Notes: generated by a model from the letters alone, not told the origin. A stretch of 64,000 nt of DNA from Bacillus pseudomycoides (GCF_022811845.1 NZ_CP064266.1:1488001-1552000), one strand, 5' to 3'; counted from the first letter of the stretch, positions 35,570-45,270 are shown. Made by a program: numbers and translations.

Positions 35570-36445
35570 ATGAAAGATTATTTAGTAAAAGCATTAGCGT
35601 TTGATGGGGAAGTTCGTGCGTATAGTGTGCGTACAACAAATACGGTAAGTGAGGCACAAAGACGTCATGATACATGGAGAACTGCTTCAGCGGCACTTGG
35701 GCGTTCGTTAACAGCTGGTACAATGATGGGAGCTATGTTAAAAGGTGACCAAAAGCTGACGATTAAGGTGGAAGGAAATGGACCACTTGGCCCGATTCTA
35801 GTGGATGCTCACGCAAATGGTGATGTGCGTGGATATGTAACGAATCCGCGCGTTGACTTTGAAGCAACAGAGCAGGGGAAGTTACGTGTGTATCAAGCGG
35901 TAGGAACAGAAGGCTTCTTAACAGTAATTAAAGATATCGGTATGAGGGAACCATTTATCGGACAATCTCCAATTGTTTCGGGTGAATTAGGGGAAGATTT
36001 CACATATTACTTTGCTGTTTCTGAACAAACACCTTCTTCTGTTGGTGTTGGTGTTCTTGTAAACGGAGATGATAGCATATTAGCGGCTGGTGGATTTATT
36101 CTGCAAATTATGCCAGGAGCACAGGAAGAGACGATTTCATTTATTGAAGAACGTTTGCAGAAAATCCCGCCTGTTTCAATATTAATTGAACAAGGTCTCT
36201 CGCCAGAAGAGTTGCTATATGAAGTATTAGGGGAAGATAAAGTAAAAGTACTAGAAACAATGGATGTTCAATTTAACTGTACATGCTCTCGTGAGCGCAT
36301 TGAAGCAGTATTAATTAGTTTAGGTAAGGAAGAACTAAAACAAGTTCGTGAGGAAGAGGATGAAACAGAAGTGCATTGTCATTTCTGTAATGAAAGATAT
36401 AAGTTCTCTAAAGAAGATATTACAAATATAATTAATGGTCTATAA
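35570..36445 (+). CDS. hslO: Redox-regulated chaperone Hsp33
   Basis: A 291-residue holdase chaperone activated by oxidation. The C-terminal redox switch shows C237-x-C239 and C270-x-x-C273, which bind zinc when reduced and form disulfides under oxidative and heat stress. The N-terminal domain begins MKDYLVKALAFDG. The ATG at 35570 is close behind coaX. In B. subtilis yacD (a PrsA-like foldase) lies next before cysK; it is missing here. Confidence 0.96.
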   Translation: MKDYLVKALAFDGEVRAYSVRTTNTVSEAQRRHDTWRTASAALGRSLTAGTMMGAMLKGDQKLTIKVEGNGPLGPILVDAHANGDVRGYVTNPRVDFEATEQGKLRVYQAVGTEGFLTVIKDIGMREPFIGQSPIVSGELGEDFTYYFAVSEQTPSSVGVGVLVNGDDSILAAGGFILQIMPGAQEETISFIEERLQKIPPVSILIEQGLSPEELLYEVLGEDKVKVLETMDVQFNCTCSRERIEAVLISLGKEELKQVREEEDETEVHCHFCNERYKFSKEDITNIINGL

Positions 36446-36565
36446 AATAAGGGTGATTTCTGTCAATTGCCAATCATCCAAATAGATTGACAAGTAAGAA
36501 AAATTCTGTCAAAATTAAAATGTATATAAAACCAATAAAAATACTCGGTGTTAGGAGTGACAGGA

Positions 36566-37489
36566 ATGCGAGTGGCACAATCAGTTTCAGAATTAATCGG
36601 GAAAACGCCGATCGTTAAGTTGAACCGCATCGTAGAGCAAGACAGCGCAGACATTTACTTAAAATTAGAATTTATGAATCCTGGAAGTAGCGTGAAAGAT
36701 CGTATTGCACTATCTATGATCGAAGCAGCTGAACAAAAAGGATTATTAAAAGAGGGCGATACAATTATTGAACCAACGAGTGGTAACACGGGAATTGGTT
36801 TAGCGATGGTAGCTGCTGCAAAAGGATATAAGGCAATTTTAGTAATGCCAGAAACAATGAGTGTTGAACGTCGTAATTTATTGCGTGCTTATGGCGCCGA
36901 ATTAGTATTGACTCCAGGACCAGAAGGAATGGGCGGTGCAATTCGCAAAGCGACTGAATTAGCAAAAGAGAATGGTTACTTTATACCACAACAATTCCAA
37001 AACCAAGCTAACCCAGAAATTCATCGTTTGACAACAGGGCCAGAAATCGTTGAACAAATGGGAAATCAATTAGATGCGTTTATCGCAGGTATCGGTACTG
37101 GTGGAACAATCACAGGCGCTGGTGAGGTATTAAAAGAAAAATATAAAGACATTAAAATTTATGCGGTAGAGCCTGCGGATTCTCCGGTTTTATCGGGTGG
37201 CAAACCAGGTCCACATAAGATCCAAGGTATCGGAGCAGGGTTTGTCCCAGAAACATTGGATGTAGAAGTGTATGATGAAGTTATTCAAATTAAAGCGGAG
37301 CAAGCATTCGAATATGCGAGAAGGGTAGCGCGTGAAGAAGGGATTTTAGTTGGTATTTCTTCAGGTGCTGTCATTTATGCTGCGACAGAAGTAGCGAAAA
37401 AACTTGGTAAAGGGAAAAAGGTACTTGTTATTATCCCAAGTAATGGTGAGCGTTATTTAAGTACACCGCTTTATCAATTTGAATCGTAA
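36566..37489 (+). CDS. cysK: Cysteine synthase A (O-acetylserine sulfhydrylase)
   Basis: A 307-residue PLP enzyme making cysteine from O-acetylserine and sulfide. The PLP lysine K44 is in NPGSSVKDRIA, the TSGNTG substrate loop is at 71-76, and the GTGGTITG phosphate loop is present further on. The ATG at 36566 is preceded by AGGAGTGACAGG. A possible promoter TTGACA (36487) and CAAAAT (36510) has a 17-base spacer. I do not see a CymR-like box or S-box riboswitch. It is monocistronic, ending at a terminator. Confidence 0.95.
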   Translation: MRVAQSVSELIGKTPIVKLNRIVEQDSADIYLKLEFMNPGSSVKDRIALSMIEAAEQKGLLKEGDTIIEPTSGNTGIGLAMVAAAKGYKAILVMPETMSVERRNLLRAYGAELVLTPGPEGMGGAIRKATELAKENGYFIPQQFQNQANPEIHRLTTGPEIVEQMGNQLDAFIAGIGTGGTITGAGEVLKEKYKDIKIYAVEPADSPVLSGGKPGPHKIQGIGAGFVPETLDVEVYDEVIQIKAEQAFEYARRVAREEGILVGISSGAVIYAATEVAKKLGKGKKVLVIIPSNGERYLSTPLYQFES

Positions 37490-37500
37490 TTAGCATGGTT

Positions 37501-37542
37501 AAGAAAAAGCATTCCTGAAAAGGGGTGCTTTTTCTTTTTTTG
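37501..37542 (+). terminator. Terminator after cysK
   Basis: A 16-bp stem with G-T pairs (37501-37516 with 37521-37536) is followed by T6. Confidence 0.82.
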
Positions 37543-37708
37543 TTTGAAAATAGGAAAAGAGTGAATGACTAGAAAACTTCATGTAAAATAAGTAGTAGTA
37601 AAGTTAATTTATTTTCACTAGCTCCCAAGGATAATTATTTCATATTAACCATCTATGATTTGAGATGAAGGGTCTAAGGGAGTGGATAAAAGAAGACGGG
37701 GTGTTGAT

Positions 37709-39106
37709 ATGCAGCAAAGAAAATCTTTAGCGCTTTCTATTCCATATCAGTTAGATTTTTTTAAACAGTACAAGTTTCTTTCTCAAAATAGGCATCAACA
37801 TATTTTGTTAGAAAGTGGACGTGGGGGTCGCTATAGTATTGTGGGGCTCGATCCTGTAGCGACGATTCAAGGGAAAAATGAAACGTTACATATAAGGGAA
37901 AGCGGTAAGGAAACAATAGAACGAGGTAATCCTTTAGATTTAATGCAAAAGTATATGGAGCGATGGAAAACGGAGCATAATCCAGACTATCCCCCATTTC
38001 AAGGTGGTGCAATCGGATATTTTAGTTATGATTGTATCCGCTATATCGAAAAACTTCCTTCTTTTGCAAAGGATGATGTGGATATACCGGATATATTCTT
38101 TTTATTATTTGATGATGTGTTTGTGTATGATCAACAAGAGGAAGTGTTGTGGATTATTACGCATTATATAGATGAACGTGAAGAAGCAGAAAGTCGTTTG
38201 AATGAATGGAAGGATCTTTGGGTGAAGGAAGCTCCTGAAGTTAAGGTGCTATTTGAACGTCCTGAAAATAAAAATGACGCAGTGGCCTTTACAGAAGAAA
38301 ACTTCATGGAGGCTGTTCAGCGTATTCAAGAATACATTGAGGCTGGGGATGTGTTTCAAGTGAATTTGTCTACGAGACAAGAAAAAACATTGCAAACACA
38401 CCCGCTAGAAATTTATACGAGTCTTCGTGAAATTAATCCATCGCCATATATGGGATATTTAGAGCTGGGAGACTTTCAAATCGTTAGTGGTTCACCTGAA
38501 TTATTAATTAAAAAGCAAGGGAATGAAGTAAGTACACGTCCAATCGCTGGTACACGTTCTCGTGGGAAAAATGAGCAAGAAGATGAGAGCTTAGCGAAAG
38601 AGTTAATTGAAAATGAAAAGGAACGTGCAGAACACGTCATGCTTGTGGATTTAGAGCGCAACGATTTGGGGCGAGTTTGTAAGTATGGAACTGTGGAAGT
38701 AGATGAATTTATGGTCATTGAAAAATATTCACATGTTATGCATATAGTTTCAAACGTTCGCGGTGAGGTTGAGCCGGATAAGGATGCTTTCGATTTAGTA
38801 AGAGCTGTGTTTCCAGGTGGAACGATTACGGGGGCACCTAAAATACGTACAATGGAAATTATAGAGGAATTAGAACCAGTTCGCCGTGGAATTTATACAG
38901 GTTCAATAGGTTGGATTGGTTATTCAGGAGATATGGAATTAAATATTGTGATTCGTACGCTTCTTGCAAAGGATGGTCAAGCATATGTGCAGGCGGGAGC
39001 AGGAATTGTAATTGATTCAAATCCGAAAAATGAGTATAAAGAATCGTTGAAAAAAGCAATTGCCTTATGGCGTGCGAAAGAAAGCAGCGAAGAAACGGTT
39101 AGGTGA
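37709..39106 (+). CDS. pabB: Aminodeoxychorismate synthase component I
   Basis: A 465-residue chorismate-binding enzyme that with PabA makes 4-amino-4-deoxychorismate for folate. The C-terminal TrpE-like core includes STRPIAGTRSRG and PGGTITGAPKIRTMEIIEELE. I chose the ATG at 37709 (MQQRKSLALS), although its ribosome site GGGGTG is modest; a GTG at 37682 in frame would add nine basic residues and is not excluded. It opens an eight-gene run, pabB to dusB. TrpE is the close relative; the pabA-pabC-folP context fixes the assignment. Confidence 0.93.
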   Translation: MQQRKSLALSIPYQLDFFKQYKFLSQNRHQHILLESGRGGRYSIVGLDPVATIQGKNETLHIRESGKETIERGNPLDLMQKYMERWKTEHNPDYPPFQGGAIGYFSYDCIRYIEKLPSFAKDDVDIPDIFFLLFDDVFVYDQQEEVLWIITHYIDEREEAESRLNEWKDLWVKEAPEVKVLFERPENKNDAVAFTEENFMEAVQRIQEYIEAGDVFQVNLSTRQEKTLQTHPLEIYTSLREINPSPYMGYLELGDFQIVSGSPELLIKKQGNEVSTRPIAGTRSRGKNEQEDESLAKELIENEKERAEHVMLVDLERNDLGRVCKYGTVEVDEFMVIEKYSHVMHIVSNVRGEVEPDKDAFDLVRAVFPGGTITGAPKIRTMEIIEELEPVRRGIYTGSIGWIGYSGDMELNIVIRTLLAKDGQAYVQAGAGIVIDSNPKNEYKESLKKAIALWRAKESSEETVR

Positions 39107-39111
39107 GAGAA

Positions 39112-39699
39112 ATGATATTGATGATTGATAATTATGATTCCTTTACATTTAATTTAGTGCAATTTCTTGGAGAACTTGGACAAGAGCTCGTTGTTAAACG
39201 TAATGATGAAGTTACAATTTCAGATATTGAACAAATGAAACCGGACTTTTTAATGATTTCACCAGGACCTTGTAGTCCGAATGAAGCTGGCATAAGTATG
39301 AATGTCATCAAATATTTCGCAGGAAAGATTCCTATTTTTGGTGTGTGCTTAGGTCATCAATCGATTGCACAGGTATTTGGAGGCGATGTTGTTCGTGCAG
39401 ACCGTTTAATGCATGGGAAAACTTCTCCGATGTATCATGATGGAAAAACAATTTTCGCAGACATTCCAAATCCATTTACAGCAACACGTTACCATTCTCT
39501 TATTGTCAAAAAGGAAACTTTTCCAGAATGCTTAGAAGTAACATCTTGGACAGAAGAGGGAGAGGTTATGGCGCTTCGCCATAAAACATTGCCGATTGAA
39601 GGGGTACAGTTCCATCCAGAGTCCATTATGACCTCTCATGGGAAAGAGTTACTACAGAACTTTATTCGTAGCTATAGTCCGAGTGTATCGTCATGTTAA
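39112..39699 (+). CDS. pabA: Glutamine amidotransferase PabA (TrpG-like)
   Basis: A 195-residue class I glutamine amidotransferase giving ammonia to PabB; in Bacillus the same subunit can also serve anthranilate synthase. The catalytic cysteine C79 is in GVCLGH, with H168 and E170 in FHPES. I chose the ATG at 39112 (MILMIDNYDSF) after a GGTGAGAG site; a GTG at 39103 overlaps the pabB stop. I see no run of (G/T)AG repeats at the junction, so TRAP control as in B. subtilis is not supported. Confidence 0.94.
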   Translation: MILMIDNYDSFTFNLVQFLGELGQELVVKRNDEVTISDIEQMKPDFLMISPGPCSPNEAGISMNVIKYFAGKIPIFGVCLGHQSIAQVFGGDVVRADRLMHGKTSPMYHDGKTIFADIPNPFTATRYHSLIVKKETFPECLEVTSWTEEGEVMALRHKTLPIEGVQFHPESIMTSHGKELLQNFIRSYSPSVSSC

Positions 39700-40565
39700 T
39701 TTATGTGAATGGCACATATGTGGAAGCGAGTGAGGCGAAAATTTCTCCTTATGACCATGGGTATTTATATGGGCTGGGGGTTTTTGAGACATTCCGTATT
39801 TATAATGGCCATCCATTTTTATTAGACGATCATTATGGGCGTTTAGTGGATGCTCTTTCTACTTTGCAAATCGAATGGACGATGACGAAAGATGATGTGC
39901 TACGTGTTTTACAGGAGTTACTCGTAAGGAACGAGCTGGAACATGCATACATTCGCTTGAATGTATCGGCTGGTGTAGATGAAATAGGTTTACAAACAGG
40001 GGTTTATCAAGAGCCTTCTGTTATTGTATTTATAAAGCCTTTGTCGGTTCCGGGTAAAGTATTAGAAAAGGAAGGCGTTATTTTGAAACAAAAACGAAAT
40101 ACGCCGGAAGGAGCATTTCGTTTAAAATCCCATCACTATTTAAATAACATTTTAGGAAAACGTGAAATTGGAAATGTTGTGAATAAAGAAGGGATTTTCT
40201 TGACTGAAGCAGGCCATATAGCGGAAGGGGTTGTTTCGAATCTCTTTTTTGTGAAGGAAGGTGTTTTATATACGCCATCTCTAGAAACAGGGATTTTAAA
40301 TGGGATCACTCGCACGTTTATTATAAGAATTGCTGAAGTATTAGATGTACATGTAGAAGAAGGCTTGTTTACACAAAAGGAACTGCTTTCTGCTGATGAG
40401 GTGTTTGTAACAAATTCTATCCAAGAAATTGTCCCACTTAATCAGATTGAAGAGGTCAATTTTCCGGGTAAAGAAGGAGATGTTACAAAGTCTTTCATGA
40501 GTGTATATGAAATGCATCGAGAAAGTCTTTGGAGCCGAAATGAATTGCTAAGAGGAGATGTGTAG
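39693..40565 (+). CDS. pabC: 4-amino-4-deoxychorismate lyase
   Basis: A 290-residue fold-type IV PLP enzyme that splits aminodeoxychorismate to p-aminobenzoate and pyruvate. The PLP lysine K145 is in FRLKSHHYLNN; SPYDHGYLYGLGVFETFR and the EGVVSNLFF/NSIQEIVPL blocks are typical of the class. It overlaps pabA by seven bases. D-amino-acid and branched-chain aminotransferases share the fold, but the operon context supports PabC. Confidence 0.93.
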   Translation: MLIYVNGTYVEASEAKISPYDHGYLYGLGVFETFRIYNGHPFLLDDHYGRLVDALSTLQIEWTMTKDDVLRVLQELLVRNELEHAYIRLNVSAGVDEIGLQTGVYQEPSVIVFIKPLSVPGKVLEKEGVILKQKRNTPEGAFRLKSHHYLNNILGKREIGNVVNKEGIFLTEAGHIAEGVVSNLFFVKEGVLYTPSLETGILNGITRTFIIRIAEVLDVHVEEGLFTQKELLSADEVFVTNSIQEIVPLNQIEEVNFPGKEGDVTKSFMSVYEMHRESLWSRNELLRGDV

Positions 40566-40566
40566 T

Positions 40567-41400
40567 GTGAAGTGGAATTATGATTTGCGCTGCGGCGAAT
40601 ATACATTGAATTTAAATAAAAAGACGTTCATCATGGGGATTTTAAATGTTACACCAGATTCATTCTCAGATGGTGGAAACTACGATGAGGTGAACGCAGC
40701 TGTAAGTCATGCGAGAGAAATGGTAAGTGACGGTGCTGATATTATTGATATTGGTGGGGAATCAACTCGTCCTGGATTCGCGAAAGTTTCTGTAGAAGAA
40801 GAGTTAGGACGCGTAATTCCGATGATTCAAGCAGTTTCGAAAGAAGTGAAAGTGCCTATTTCTATCGATACGTATAAAGCTGAAGTGGCTAAGCAAGCAA
40901 TTGAAGCGGGAGCCCATGTTATTAATGATATATGGGGAGCAAAGGCAGAACCCAAAATTGCAGAAGTTGCAGCGCATTATAATGTGCCAATTATTTTAAT
41001 GCATAATCGTGAGAATACAAATTACAGCAACCTTATAGTGGATATGATTGCGGATTTATATGAGAGTGTTAAAATTGCAAAAGGTGCAGGTGTACCGGAT
41101 GAAAATATCATTTTAGATCCAGGTATTGGTTTTGCAAAGACGCCAGAACAAAACTTAGAAGTGATGCGTAATTTAGAGCAGTTACATGTATTAGGATATC
41201 CAGTTCTTCTTGCAACTTCGAGAAAATCATTTATCGGCCATGTTTTAGGCTTGCCGGTAGAGGAACGTGTAGAAGGGACAGGAGCGTCAATTTGCCTTGG
41301 AATTGAAAAAGGTTGTGAAATGATTCGTGTTCATGATGTCAAGGAAATGGCGCGTATGGCAAAAATGATGGATGCAATGATTGGCAAGGGGGTAAAGTGA
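40567..41400 (+). CDS. folP: Dihydropteroate synthase
   Basis: A 277-residue TIM-barrel enzyme that joins p-aminobenzoate to dihydropterin pyrophosphate; it is the sulfonamide target. The ILNVTPDSFSDGG loop is at residues 25-37, with DIGGESTRPG and TSRKSFIG further on. I chose the GTG at 40567, 9 bases after AGAGGAG and just past the pabC stop, because it gives the MKWNYDLRCGEY start known for B. anthracis; an ATG at 40558 is also possible. folB begins at the next base after its stop. Confidence 0.95.
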   Translation: MKWNYDLRCGEYTLNLNKKTFIMGILNVTPDSFSDGGNYDEVNAAVSHAREMVSDGADIIDIGGESTRPGFAKVSVEEELGRVIPMIQAVSKEVKVPISIDTYKAEVAKQAIEAGAHVINDIWGAKAEPKIAEVAAHYNVPIILMHNRENTNYSNLIVDMIADLYESVKIAKGAGVPDENIILDPGIGFAKTPEQNLEVMRNLEQLHVLGYPVLLATSRKSFIGHVLGLPVEERVEGTGASICLGIEKGCEMIRVHDVKEMARMAKMMDAMIGKGVK

Positions 41401-41763
41401 ATGGATAAAATTTATATCCATGACATGGAGTTTTATGGATATCATGGTGTGTTTCCAGAAGAGAATAAATTAGGGCAAAGGTTTAAAGTGGATTTAACAG
41501 TGGAACTGGATTTAAAACAAGCGGGTGAAAGTGATAATCTAGAGTATTCAGTAAACTATGGAGAGCTTTTTGAACTTTGTAGACAAGTGGTTGAAGATCA
41601 AACATACAAGCTTGTAGAAAGTATTGCAGAAAATATAGCAGCGAATATATTGGATCGGTACGTAAGTATTTTGCGATGTACAGTAAAAGTTGTGAAACCG
41701 GATCCGCCGATACCAGGGCATTACCGTGCTGTGGCGGTAGAAATTACGAGAGAACGCTCATGA
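41401..41763 (+). CDS. folB: Dihydroneopterin aldolase
   Basis: A 120-residue tunnel-fold aldolase that converts dihydroneopterin to 6-hydroxymethyl-dihydropterin and glycolaldehyde. Conserved parts are YGYHGVFPEENKLGQRF near the start, LVESIAENIA, and the final KPDPPIPGHYRAVAVEI. Its ATG directly follows the folP stop and its own stop overlaps the folK start, giving a compact folate block. Confidence 0.95.
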   Translation: MDKIYIHDMEFYGYHGVFPEENKLGQRFKVDLTVELDLKQAGESDNLEYSVNYGELFELCRQVVEDQTYKLVESIAENIAANILDRYVSILRCTVKVVKPDPPIPGHYRAVAVEITRERS

Positions 41764-42275
41764 AAAATGTTGTATACGTTGCGTTAGGATCAAATGTTGG
41801 TGATCGTTATGTTTACTTATTACAAGCGATTGAGCTGTTAAATAAAAATCCTCATATTCGAGTGGAGGATGTCTCTTCTGTATATGAAACAGATCCAGTT
41901 GGATATACAGATCAAAATCGTTTTTTAAATCTAGTTATAAAAGTTTCTACCAATTTACTGCCGCAGGAATTGTTGAAAGTAACGCAAAAGGTTGAGATTG
42001 ATTTAGGAAGAAAAAGGGAAATTAGATGGGGACCGCGAACCGTTGACCTTGACATTTTGCTCTATAATCAAGAAAATATTGAAGCAGAGAATCTTATTGT
42101 TCCGCATCCGCGGATGTTCGAAAGAGCTTTTGTTATCGTTCCGTTGTTAGAGATTAATCAAGATATAAAACAAAACATTTCACGTTCACAGGTAGATGAA
42201 ATGAAAAGGCGAGAGGGAGTAACGGTATGGAAGCAGAAAAATGGGGAAGACGCATTCGTGCTTTTCGGAAGTTAA
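41760..42275 (+). CDS. folK: 6-hydroxymethyl-dihydropterin pyrophosphokinase
   Basis: A 171-residue HPPK that activates hydroxymethyl-dihydropterin with ATP, giving the substrate of FolP. The signature RWGPRTVDLDILLY carries the magnesium-binding aspartates; ALGSNVGDRY is at the start. The ATG at 41760 overlaps the folB stop; a longer in-frame extension inside folB is rejected as not conserved. It overlaps yazB by 49 bases. Confidence 0.95.
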   Translation: MKNVVYVALGSNVGDRYVYLLQAIELLNKNPHIRVEDVSSVYETDPVGYTDQNRFLNLVIKVSTNLLPQELLKVTQKVEIDLGRKREIRWGPRTVDLDILLYNQENIEAENLIVPHPRMFERAFVIVPLLEINQDIKQNISRSQVDEMKRREGVTVWKQKNGEDAFVLFGS

Positions 42276-42430
42276 AAGGTTATACGCAAGAAGGTTTTGC
42301 GAAAGAATTAGGGGTATCTGTATCTGTTTTAGGAGAAGTTGAGAGAGGGAATAGAACTCCTTCTCAAGATTTTGTAGTAGAAGTTGCTAAGACATTAAAT
42401 ATTTCAATAGACGAATTAATGCCAAAGTGA
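42227..42430 (+). CDS. yazB: XRE-family helix-turn-helix protein YazB
   Basis: A 67-residue protein made up almost entirely of one Cro/C1-type helix-turn-helix (GRRIRAFRKLKGYTQEGFAKELGVS to EVERGNRTPS). It overlaps the folK end and lies four bases inside the upstream frame of dusB; the same small gene is found at this place in B. subtilis. Targets are unknown. Its retention within the folate operon suggests a local regulatory role, which is inference only. Confidence 0.87.
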   Translation: MEAEKWGRRIRAFRKLKGYTQEGFAKELGVSVSVLGEVERGNRTPSQDFVVEVAKTLNISIDELMPK

Positions 42431-42453
42431 AGATAAAGGGAGGAGATAGTCGA

Positions 42454-43452
42454 GTGTTAAAGATTGCAAACATTGAGATGAAGAATCCAGTTGTATTAGC
42501 ACCGATGGCGGGAGTGTGTAACTCAGCATTCCGTTTAACGGTGAAAGAATTTGGTGCAGGTTTAGTATGTGCTGAAATGGTAAGTGATAAGGCGATTTTA
42601 TTTAATAACCAAAAAACATTGGATATGTTATATATCGATGAGAGAGAGAAACCGCTAAGTTTACAAATTTTTGGTGGTGAGAAAGAAACGCTTGTTGGCG
42701 CTGCTAAATATGTAGATAAAAACACAACAGCGGATATTATCGATATCAATATGGGGTGCCCCGTTCCAAAAATTACGAAGTGTGATGCTGGTGCAAAGTG
42801 GTTATTAGACCCAAATAAAGTATATGAAATGGTAGCGGCAGTTGTAGATGCTGTTGAAAAGCCGGTTACAGTTAAAATGCGTATTGGTTGGGATGAAGAC
42901 CACATCTTCGCAATTGAAAATGCTAAAGCTGTTGAACGCGCAGGCGGTCAAGCGGTAGCGGTTCATGGACGTACACGTGTTCAAATGTATGAAGGGAAAG
43001 CGGATTGGGATATTATTAAACAAGTAAAACAATCTGTAAATATTCCTGTTATCGGAAATGGTGATGTAGAAACACCTCAAGATGCGAAACGTATGCTTGA
43101 TGAAGTTGGTGTCGATGGTGTTATGATTGGTCGAGCAGCCCTTGGTAATCCTTGGATGATTTATCGTACGGTAAATTATTTAGAAACAGGAGAGTTATTA
43201 CCAGAACCAACAGTGCGTGAGAAGATAGATGTATGTATGCTCCACTTAGATCGTCTTATTGATTTAAAGAACGAAGATATTGCAGTAAGAGAAATGAGAA
43301 AGCACGCAGCTTGGTATTTAAAAGGTGTTCGTGGTAATGCAAGCGTGCGTAATGCAATTAATACGTGCAATACGCGTGAGGACCTTGCTTCCTTACTAGG
43401 GGCGTTTGTAGAAGAAGTAGAAGCAAAACAACAAACAATTCACGTTGGTTAA
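42454..43452 (+). CDS. dusB: tRNA-dihydrouridine synthase
   Basis: A 332-residue FMN-dependent TIM-barrel enzyme that reduces uridines in the tRNA D-loop. VLAPMAGVCNSAFR is at about 14-27, and the catalytic cysteine C102 is in INMGCPVPKI. I chose the GTG at 42454 with a GGGAGGAG site, which gives the MLKIANIEMKN start like B. subtilis YacF; an ATG at 42427 overlaps yazB and is less likely. It ends the folate operon at a terminator. Confidence 0.93.
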   Translation: MLKIANIEMKNPVVLAPMAGVCNSAFRLTVKEFGAGLVCAEMVSDKAILFNNQKTLDMLYIDEREKPLSLQIFGGEKETLVGAAKYVDKNTTADIIDINMGCPVPKITKCDAGAKWLLDPNKVYEMVAAVVDAVEKPVTVKMRIGWDEDHIFAIENAKAVERAGGQAVAVHGRTRVQMYEGKADWDIIKQVKQSVNIPVIGNGDVETPQDAKRMLDEVGVDGVMIGRAALGNPWMIYRTVNYLETGELLPEPTVREKIDVCMLHLDRLIDLKNEDIAVREMRKHAAWYLKGVRGNASVRNAINTCNTREDLASLLGAFVEEVEAKQQTIHVG

Positions 43453-43518
43453 AAGGAGGAAAGAGAGAACGTTTGACATTCCTTCTCTCACTACCTATAA
43501 TTACGTGAAAGAAAGAAG

Positions 43519-43546
43519 AACTGCCAGTATACTACTGGCAGTTTTT
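43519..43546 (+). terminator. Terminator after dusB
   Basis: An 11-bp stem AACTGCCAGTA/TACTGGCAGTT is followed by T4. Confidence 0.82.
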
Positions 43547-43615
43547 CTAGTTGAGTAGAAAATGATATACTGTATATATTGTAAAATTTAATAGAGCTGG
43601 AGTGATATCAATACC

Positions 43616-45109
43616 ATGGATAACATGAACCACGAAGAATTAAATGACCAATTGCTTGTTCGTCGTGAGAAGTTACATAACTTACGTGAACAAGGGATCG
43701 ATCCGTTTGGTAAACGTTTTGAACGTACGAATTCAACGGAAGAATTATTAAACTTGTATGGAGAGTTCTCTAAAGAAGAATTAGAAGAGAAAGGAATCTC
43801 TGTTTCTATTGCTGGCCGTATTATGACGAAGCGCGGTAAAGGGAAAGCGGGTTTTGCACATATCCAAGATTTACACGGACAAGTTCAAATCTATGTTCGT
43901 AAAGATGCTGTTGGAGATGAGCAATATGAATTATTTAATACAGCTGACTTAGGTGATTTAGTAGGAATTGAAGGGAAAGTTTTCAAAACGAACGTAGGTG
44001 AGCTTTCAGTGAAAGCAACAGGATTTACGTTATTAACGAAAGCTCTTCGTCCACTTCCAGATAAATACCATGGATTGAAAGATGTTGAACAACGTTACCG
44101 TCAACGTTACCTAGATTTAATTACGAGCATGGAGAGCCGTGAAACATTTGTTACTCGTAGTAAAATCATTCGTGAAATGAGAAGATACTTAGATGATAAT
44201 GGCTACCTTGAAGTGGAAACACCAATGATGCACGCGATTGCGGGTGGTGCTTCTGCTCGTCCATTTATTACGCATCATAATGCGTTAGATATGGAATTAT
44301 ATATGCGTATTGCAATTGAGTTACACTTAAAACGCCTTATTGTGGGTGGCTTAGAGAAGGTATACGAAATCGGCCGTGTATTCCGTAATGAAGGTGTGTC
44401 AACACGTCATAATCCTGAATTTACAATGATCGAATTATATGAAGCGTATGCTGACTATAAAGATATTATGAAACTAACAGAAAACATGATTGCTCATATC
44501 GCAAAACAAGTACTAGGTACAACAACAATCCAGTACGGTGAGCAAGAAATTAATTTAGAGCCAGAATGGACACGTCTCCACATGGTAGATGCAATTAAAC
44601 GATATTCTGGAGCAGATTTCTGGAGCCCGATGAGCGTGGAAGAAGCACGTGCATTGGCGAAAGAACATGGTGTGGAAATTAAAGATACAATGGAAGTTGG
44701 TCATATTATCAATGAATTCTTCGAACAAAAAGTAGAAGAAAAGTTAATTCAACCTACATTTATCTATGGACACCCAGTGGAAATTTCTCCGCTTGCGAAA
44801 AAGAATGATGAAGATCCACGCTTTACAGATCGTTTCGAGTTATTCATTGTTGCTCGTGAGCATGCGAATGCATTTACGGAATTAAATGATCCAATCGATC
44901 AAAAAGAACGTTTTGAAGCGCAATTAAAAGAGCGTGAGCAAGGTAATGATGAAGCGCATATGATGGACGATGATTATATTGAAGCACTTGAGTACGGTAT
45001 GCCTCCTACAGGTGGACTTGGAATTGGTATTGATCGTCTTGTTATGCTATTAACAAATGCGCCATCTATTCGCGACGTGCTGTTATTCCCAGCGATGCGT
45101 CATAAGTAA
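43616..45109 (+). CDS. lysS: Lysyl-tRNA synthetase (class II)
   Basis: A 497-residue class II synthetase. An N-terminal OB-fold anticodon-binding domain (about 60-150; VSIAGRIMTKRGKGKAGF) precedes the catalytic core with motif 2 VFRNEGVSTRHNPEFT and motif 3 GLGIGIDRLVM near the C-terminus. The ATG at 43616 has a GGAGTG site. A possible SigA promoter is TTGAGT (43551) and TATATT (43575) with an 18-base spacer. I see no T-box leader. Confidence 0.97.
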   Translation: MDNMNHEELNDQLLVRREKLHNLREQGIDPFGKRFERTNSTEELLNLYGEFSKEELEEKGISVSIAGRIMTKRGKGKAGFAHIQDLHGQVQIYVRKDAVGDEQYELFNTADLGDLVGIEGKVFKTNVGELSVKATGFTLLTKALRPLPDKYHGLKDVEQRYRQRYLDLITSMESRETFVTRSKIIREMRRYLDDNGYLEVETPMMHAIAGGASARPFITHHNALDMELYMRIAIELHLKRLIVGGLEKVYEIGRVFRNEGVSTRHNPEFTMIELYEAYADYKDIMKLTENMIAHIAKQVLGTTTIQYGEQEINLEPEWTRLHMVDAIKRYSGADFWSPMSVEEARALAKEHGVEIKDTMEVGHIINEFFEQKVEEKLIQPTFIYGHPVEISPLAKKNDEDPRFTDRFELFIVAREHANAFTELNDPIDQKERFEAQLKEREQGNDEAHMMDDDYIEALEYGMPPTGGLGIGIDRLVMLLTNAPSIRDVLLFPAMRHK

Positions 45110-45118
45110 GACTAATCT

Positions 45119-45150
45119 AAGCTTTGGAGATTTCTCCAAAGCTTTTCTTT
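45119..45150 (+). terminator. Terminator after lysS
   Basis: Stem AAGCTTTGGAG/CTCCAAAGCTT with a short loop is followed by T-rich sequence. Confidence 0.82.
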
Positions 45151-45270
45151 TTGTCATATAGTGAAGTTAAAATGATTCATTTACTATATAGAAGAAAGGT
45201 GTCTTTATGTAAGGGGATTGATACTGTTTTTATACTTTTTGATTAGGTTAAAAATTTTATTAAAAAACTA

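Noticed and set aside
39060..39120. TRAP-binding repeats at the pabB-pabA junction, as in B. subtilis
   Set aside because: There is no run of spaced GAG/TAG triplets.
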